This document shows positions 59,999 through 64,000 of a DNA stretch of 64,000 nt, one piece after another; the first letter of the stretch is position 1; the number at the start of each line of letters is the position of its first letter. The notes below the pieces were generated by a model. It was not told the DNA's origin. It ran no database searches and worked only from the letters and a program-made list of their open reading frames with translations. Source of the stretch: Azomonas tarimensis (GTDB lineage Bacteria > Pseudomonadota > Gammaproteobacteria > Pseudomonadales > Pseudomonadaceae); the NCBI RefSeq assembly GCF_042648805.1, contig NZ_JBHRXZ010000024.1, positions 62,001 through 126,000 of the forward strand, written 5' to 3'. A program made the position numbers and the translations under genes.

Positions 59999-61435
59999 TC
60001 AACGCTTCTTGCGATTGGCGATATGAATGGCGTGGCCATTCACCGCTAGCGCCGCTTCGTGCAGCGCCTCGGACAGTGTTGGGTGCGAGAAGACCATCAT
60101 GCCCAGGTCCTCGGCACTGGTGCCGAACTCCATGGCGATGGCACCCTGCTGAACCAGCTCGGCAGCGCTCGGGCCCATGACATGCACACCCAGCACGCGG
60201 TCGGTCTTGGCATCGGCAACGACTTTCACCAGACCGGCGGTGTCGTTGGCGGCCATGGCGCGACCGGAGGCAGCGAACGGGAAGGTACCGACGTTGACTT
60301 CGACGCCCTCGGCCTTCAGCACTTGTTCCGACTTTCCGACCCAGGCGATTTCCGGATGGGTGTAGATGACCGACGGAATCAGGTCGTAGTTCATCTGCGC
60401 CTTGTGTCCCGCGATGCGCTCGGCAACCATCACACCCTCTTCCGAGGCCTTGTGCGCCAGCATCGGTCCACGCACCACGTCACCAATGGCATACACGCCC
60501 GGTACGCTGGTTGCGCAGTAGTCGTCGACATAAATGAAGCCGCGCTCGTCGAGGTTCACTTCGGTGTCCGCAGCCAGCAGGTCTGCAGTAACCGGGCGAC
60601 GGCCGACGGCAACGATCAGCTTGTCGAAGGTAGCCTTCTGCTCGCCGTTGGCATCGGTATAGCTGACGGTCACCTGGCCGTTGCTCACTTCGCTACCGGT
60701 CAGACGCGCACCCATGAGGATCTTCAGGCCCTGCTTGGTCAGCGCCTTCAGCGCTTCCTTGGCGATCTGCTCGTCTGCGGCCGGCAGGAACTTGTCCATG
60801 GCTTCGATGACGGTCACTTCCGAACCCAGGCGAGCCCATACCGAGCCCAACTCGAGACCGATCACACCGGCGCCGATCACGCCGAGCTTGCCCGGCACGC
60901 TCTGGAAGTCCAGCGCACCGGTGGAATCGACGATGACGTCCTGATCCACCGGGGCCGGAGGAATGTTCACCGGGGTCGAACCCGATGCGAGGATCACATT
61001 CTCGGCGGCCAGCACCTGGATGTTCCCGTCCAGGCCGGTAACTTCGACCTGCTTGCCGGCCAGCAGCTTGCCATGGCCCTCGAACAGGGTCACGCCATTG
61101 GCCTTGATCAGCGCACCGACGCCGCCAGTGAGATTCTTGACGATCTGGTCCTTACGGGAAACCATCGTCGGAACGTCCATGGCCACTTCACCGGTGCTGA
61201 TACCGTGGACCTTGAAGCTCTCATGGGCTTCGTGGAACTTGTAGGAGCTGTCCAGCAGTGCCTTCGAGGGAATGCAACCTACGTTCAGGCAGGTCCCACC
61301 CATTGCGGTCTTGCCTTCCTTGCCCTGGTACTTCTCGATGACCGCGGTCTTCAGGCCCAGTTGCGCAGCCCGGATGGCAGCCACATAGCCACCAGGGCCG
61401 CCGCCGATGACGATAACGTCGAATTTGTCACTCAT
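59999..61435 (-). CDS. lpdG: Dihydrolipoyl dehydrogenase (E3)
   Basis: This 478-residue flavoprotein reoxidises the dihydrolipoyl groups of the 2-oxoglutarate dehydrogenase complex. It has the FAD site VIVIGGGPGGYVAAIRAAQL, the redox-active disulfide GGTCLNVGCIPSKALL, the NAD site GVIGAGVIGLELGSVWARLG, YAIGDVVRGPMLAHKASEEG and the C-terminal catalytic His-Glu (FSHPTLSEALHEAALA). It lies downstream of sucB in the suc operon. Start and length are standard. Confidence 0.97.
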   Translation of the reverse strand: MSDKFDVIVIGGGPGGYVAAIRAAQLGLKTAVIEKYQGKEGKTAMGGTCLNVGCIPSKALLDSSYKFHEAHESFKVHGISTGEVAMDVPTMVSRKDQIVKNLTGGVGALIKANGVTLFEGHGKLLAGKQVEVTGLDGNIQVLAAENVILASGSTPVNIPPAPVDQDVIVDSTGALDFQSVPGKLGVIGAGVIGLELGSVWARLGSEVTVIEAMDKFLPAADEQIAKEALKALTKQGLKILMGARLTGSEVSNGQVTVSYTDANGEQKATFDKLIVAVGRRPVTADLLAADTEVNLDERGFIYVDDYCATSVPGVYAIGDVVRGPMLAHKASEEGVMVAERIAGHKAQMNYDLIPSVIYTHPEIAWVGKSEQVLKAEGVEVNVGTFPFAASGRAMAANDTAGLVKVVADAKTDRVLGVHVMGPSAAELVQQGAIAMEFGTSAEDLGMMVFSHPTLSEALHEAALAVNGHAIHIANRKKR

Positions 61436-61471
61436 TTGAATTCCTCTCTAGCTTCGAGCTGCAAGCCCAAG

Positions 61472-61514
61472 CTGCAAACGCGAAACCGGCCGTCGGACGG
61501 CCGGTGGCTTGCAG
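61472..61514. repeat. Long hairpin between sucB and lpdG
   Basis: The perfect nine-base-pair stem ACCGGCCGT/ACGGCCGGT (61485-61505, loop CGG) is enclosed by CTGCAA (61472) and TTGCAG (61509). Around it, GCTGCAAGC and GCTTGCAG-like copies recur. No T run follows in the minus direction, so it is not a normal terminator. It may be an RNA processing or stabilising element between the two genes. Confidence 0.5.
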
Positions 61515-61527
61515 TTGCGGCCGCGCG

Positions 61528-62742
61528 TTAGATGTCGAGCAGCAGACGAGCCGGATCTTCCAGCAGGTCCTTCATGGTCACCAGGAAAGTCACCGCTTCC
61601 TTGCCATCGATCAGGCGATGGTCGTAGGACAGGGCCAGGTACATCATCGGCAGGATGACCACCTGGCCGTTGACCGCCATTGGGCGCTCCTGGATCTTGT
61701 GCATGCCCAGGATCGCGGTCTGTGGCGGGTTGACGATCGGAGTGGACAGCAACGAGCCGAATACCCCACCGTTGGAGATGGTGAAGGTGCCGCCAGTCAT
61801 CTCTTCGATGGTCAGCTTGCCAGCCTTGGCCTTCTTGCCGTACTCGTTGATGCCGCCTTCGATTTCGGCCAGGCTCATGTGCTCGGCGTTGCGCAGTACC
61901 GGCACCACCAGGCCACGGTCGCTGGACACTGCGACGCCGATGTCCTGATAGCCGTGGTAAACGATGTCATTGCCGTCGATGGAGGCGTTGACGCCCGGCT
62001 GGCGCTTCAGAGCCTCGACCGCCGCCTTGACGAAGAAGGACATGAAGCCCAGACGCACACCGTTGTGAGTCTTCTCGAACAGATCCTTGTACTTGGCGCG
62101 CAGCTCCATGATCGGCTTCATGTTGACCTCGTTGAAGGTGGTCAGCATGGCCATGGAGGATTGGGCTTCGACCAGACGCGAAGCCACCTTGGCGCGAAGG
62201 CGAGTCATCGGGACACGCTTCTCGACGCGGTCGCCTACCGGGATCGACGGCGCAGCTGCAGCAGCAGCAGCCGGCTTCGGCGCGGCAACACCACCCTTCT
62301 TCGCCTCGATGGCAGCGACCACGTCTTCCTTGGTCACTCGCCCACCCTTGCCGGTGCCCTTCACGCTGTTCGGATCGATGCTGTTCTCTTCGGCCAGCTT
62401 GCGTGCGGCCGGAGCGAGCATGGGCTCCTCGCTCGATTCGGCGGCCGGTGCTTCGGCAGGCGCGGCTGCGGTGGCCGGTGCCGCAGCAGGCGCCGCTGCG
62501 CTAGCCCCGGCTTCCAGCTTGCCCAGCAGCTCGCCACTGAGAACGGTGGCGCCTTCGTCAGCGACGATCTCGCTGAGCACGCCGTCGGCCTCTGCCAGTA
62601 CTTCCATCACCACCTTGTCGGTCTCGATGTCGACGATCAGCTCGTCGCGCTTGACCGCTTCGCCCGGCTTCTTGTGCCAGGTGGCGACGGTGCCGTCGGC
62701 GACCGATTCCGGGAAGGTAGGGGCTTTGATCTCGATTGCCAT
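61528..62742 (-). CDS. sucB: Dihydrolipoyllysine succinyltransferase (E2)
   Basis: This 404-residue core protein of 2-oxoglutarate dehydrogenase has a single N-terminal lipoyl domain with the lipoylated lysine near residue 43 in VDIETDKVVMEVLAEADG, an Ala/Pro-rich linker (about 80-105), a peripheral-subunit-binding domain (ARKLAEENSIDPNSVKGTGK), and the acyltransferase domain ending with the catalytic LSYDHRLIDGKEAV. Architecture and length are normal. It is preceded by sucA and followed by lpdG. Confidence 0.97.
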   Translation of the reverse strand: MAIEIKAPTFPESVADGTVATWHKKPGEAVKRDELIVDIETDKVVMEVLAEADGVLSEIVADEGATVLSGELLGKLEAGASAAAPAAAPATAAAPAEAPAAESSEEPMLAPAARKLAEENSIDPNSVKGTGKGGRVTKEDVVAAIEAKKGGVAAPKPAAAAAAAPSIPVGDRVEKRVPMTRLRAKVASRLVEAQSSMAMLTTFNEVNMKPIMELRAKYKDLFEKTHNGVRLGFMSFFVKAAVEALKRQPGVNASIDGNDIVYHGYQDIGVAVSSDRGLVVPVLRNAEHMSLAEIEGGINEYGKKAKAGKLTIEEMTGGTFTISNGGVFGSLLSTPIVNPPQTAILGMHKIQERPMAVNGQVVILPMMYLALSYDHRLIDGKEAVTFLVTMKDLLEDPARLLLDI

Positions 62743-62809
62743 TTCAGGGTCCTATTGATTCGGTGTTTACATCGAGGCCGCGACATGCGCGGCCTCTTGC
62801 TGCTGGGAT

Positions 62810-64000
62810 TTAAACGGTGAATGCGTCCTGGAGTAGCTTTTCCTGCTGCTCTGCATGCACCGAGGCATACCCGGCGGCAGGCGAAGCGGAGGCATCACGC
62901 CCCGCATACTGAAGGACCAGCTCCTTGTTGTGCGCGATCGCCACACGCCGCATGTGATGCTGGCTGCAATACCAGGCCCCCTGGTTCATCGGCTCTTCCT
63001 GACACCAGACGATGTGCTTGAGGTTCTGGTACGGGGCGAGGATCTCCGCCAGATCGTCCTCGGGGAACGGATACAACTGTTCGATCCGGACGATGGCGAT
63101 GTCTTCACGCCCTTCGGCACGACGCTTCTCCAGCAGGTCGTAGTAGACCTTGCCACTGCACAGCACGAGGCGTTCGACCTTGGCAGGATCGATCTGATCG
63201 ATCTCGCCAATGGCGGTCTGGAAGCAGCTCTGGGTAAGGTCCTCGATCGTGGAAATCGCCAGCTTGTGACGCAGCAGCGACTTCGGCGTCAGCACCACCA
63301 GCGGCTTGCGCAACGGACGGATCACCTGACGACGTAGCAGATGGTAGATCTGTGCCGGCGTGGTCGGTACGCAGACCTGGATATTGTGCTCGGCGCACAG
63401 CTGCAGGTAGCGCTCCAGACGGGCGGAGGAATGTTCCGGGCCCTGGCCTTCATAACCGTGCGGCAGGAGCATGGTCAGGCCGCACAGGCGGCCCCACTTG
63501 TGCTCGCCGCTGGTGATGAACTGGTCGATCACGACCTGAGCACCGTTGGCGAAATCACCGAACTGGGCTTCCCAGATCACCAGCGCGTTGGGCGTGGTGG
63601 TGGCGTAGCCGTACTCGAACGCCAGTACGGCCTCTTCCGAGAGGAAGGAGTCATACAGGGCGAAGCTCGGCTGGCCTTCGTACAGGTGCTGAAGCGGGAG
63701 GTAGGTACTGCCATCCTTCTGGTTGTGCAGTGCGGCATGACGGTGCGAGAAGGTGCCGCGTCCCACGTCCTGACCGGTGATGCGAACCGGATGGCCTTCG
63801 AACAACAGGGTGGCATAGGCCATGGTCTCGGCGTAGCCCCAGTTGATCGGCATCGCCCCGGCGCCCATCTTCGAGCGGTCCTCGAGGATCTTGTTGACCT
63901 GCCGCTGAACCACGAAACCTTCCGGTACGTGCAGCAGCTTGGTCGACAGATCCTGGAGAGTCTTGAGGTCGAAACGGGTGTCATGGCGAGCGGTCCAGGC
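62810..64000 (-). CDS. sucA: 2-oxoglutarate dehydrogenase E1, C-terminal part (window ends inside the gene)
   Basis: The frame stays open to the window end, so only the last 396 codons are present; a full SucA has roughly 940. The visible part shows EGFVVQRQVNKILEDRSKMG, TGQDVGRGTFSHRHAALHNQ, GYATTTPNALVIWEAQFGDF, LTMLLPHGYEGQGPEHSSAR and the C-terminal WCQEEPMNQGAWYCSQHHMR, all typical of the transketolase-like C-terminal half of E1o. It decarboxylates 2-oxoglutarate with thiamine diphosphate and is the first gene of the cluster visible here. Confidence 0.95.
   Translation of the reverse strand, partial: AWTARHDTRFDLKTLQDLSTKLLHVPEGFVVQRQVNKILEDRSKMGAGAMPINWGYAETMAYATLLFEGHPVRITGQDVGRGTFSHRHAALHNQKDGSTYLPLQHLYEGQPSFALYDSFLSEEAVLAFEYGYATTTPNALVIWEAQFGDFANGAQVVIDQFITSGEHKWGRLCGLTMLLPHGYEGQGPEHSSARLERYLQLCAEHNIQVCVPTTPAQIYHLLRRQVIRPLRKPLVVLTPKSLLRHKLAISTIEDLTQSCFQTAIGEIDQIDPAKVERLVLCSGKVYYDLLEKRRAEGREDIAIVRIEQLYPFPEDDLAEILAPYQNLKHIVWCQEEPMNQGAWYCSQHHMRRVAIAHNKELVLQYAGRDASASPAAGYASVHAEQQEKLLQDAFTV

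Noticed and set aside
1..64000. Mobile elements, tRNA genes, rRNA genes, CRISPR arrays
   Set aside because: No transposase or integrase frames, regularly spaced repeats, cloverleaf sequences or rRNA-like stretches were recognised by eye; small or divergent examples could be missed.

Overview
This window looks like a chromosomal segment from a GC-rich pseudomonad (Pseudomonas/Stutzerimonas group); the species cannot be fixed from the sequence alone. The reasons are protein-level resemblance to pseudomonad core genes, the nitrate-assimilation order nasA - phosphatase/kinase - nirB - nirD - nasC - cobA, the recCBD order, fabA-fabB, and the sucA-sucB-lpd-sucC-sucD cluster at the right end. I saw no rRNA, tRNA, insertion sequence, prophage or CRISPR array.

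Layout. 1-6.8 kb holds stress and housekeeping genes: a partial gene, a glutathione-S-transferase-like protein, a DUF815 ATPase, msrB, alaA, htpX, a DUF2959 lipoprotein and tpm. 7.0-16.9 kb is a complete assimilatory nitrate/nitrite pathway. It has two sigma-54-type promoters, each followed by a short leader with a hexaloop hairpin (loop AAAGGC) that overlaps the 5' arm of an intrinsic terminator. This is the layout expected for an ANTAR (NasT-type) antiterminator. 17.5-20.8 kb carries a class-III aminotransferase and an APH-like kinase, translationally coupled, opposite a DeoR-type regulator; this is a probable catabolic module of unknown substrate. 20.9-30.0 kb is recC-recB-recD. 30.1-43.7 kb is a mixed set: pfkB, a DEAD-box helicase, a chemoreceptor, a spermidine-synthase-like protein, a patatin, a PerM-type permease, DUF4892, a GST remnant, a hydrolase, sixA, DUF4389, gpsA and an MFS exporter.

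43.9-48.5 kb is the most unusual locus. Three genes overlapping by 1 and 4 bases encode a TonB-dependent receptor, a periplasmic substrate-binding-like protein and a membrane histidine kinase, with no response regulator next to them. It reads as a signalling chain running from the outer membrane to the cytoplasm. 48.8-57.6 kb holds fabA-fabB, a second chemoreceptor, a secreted amidohydrolase, htpG, DUF599 and brnQ. 57.7-64 kb is the 2-oxoglutarate dehydrogenase/succinyl-CoA synthetase cluster on the minus strand, with sucA cut by the window end.

Where the longest open frame began at a doubtful codon, I moved the start to the codon best supported by a ribosome binding site or by the usual family N-terminus. 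Functional names rest on remembered family motifs, not on a database search.
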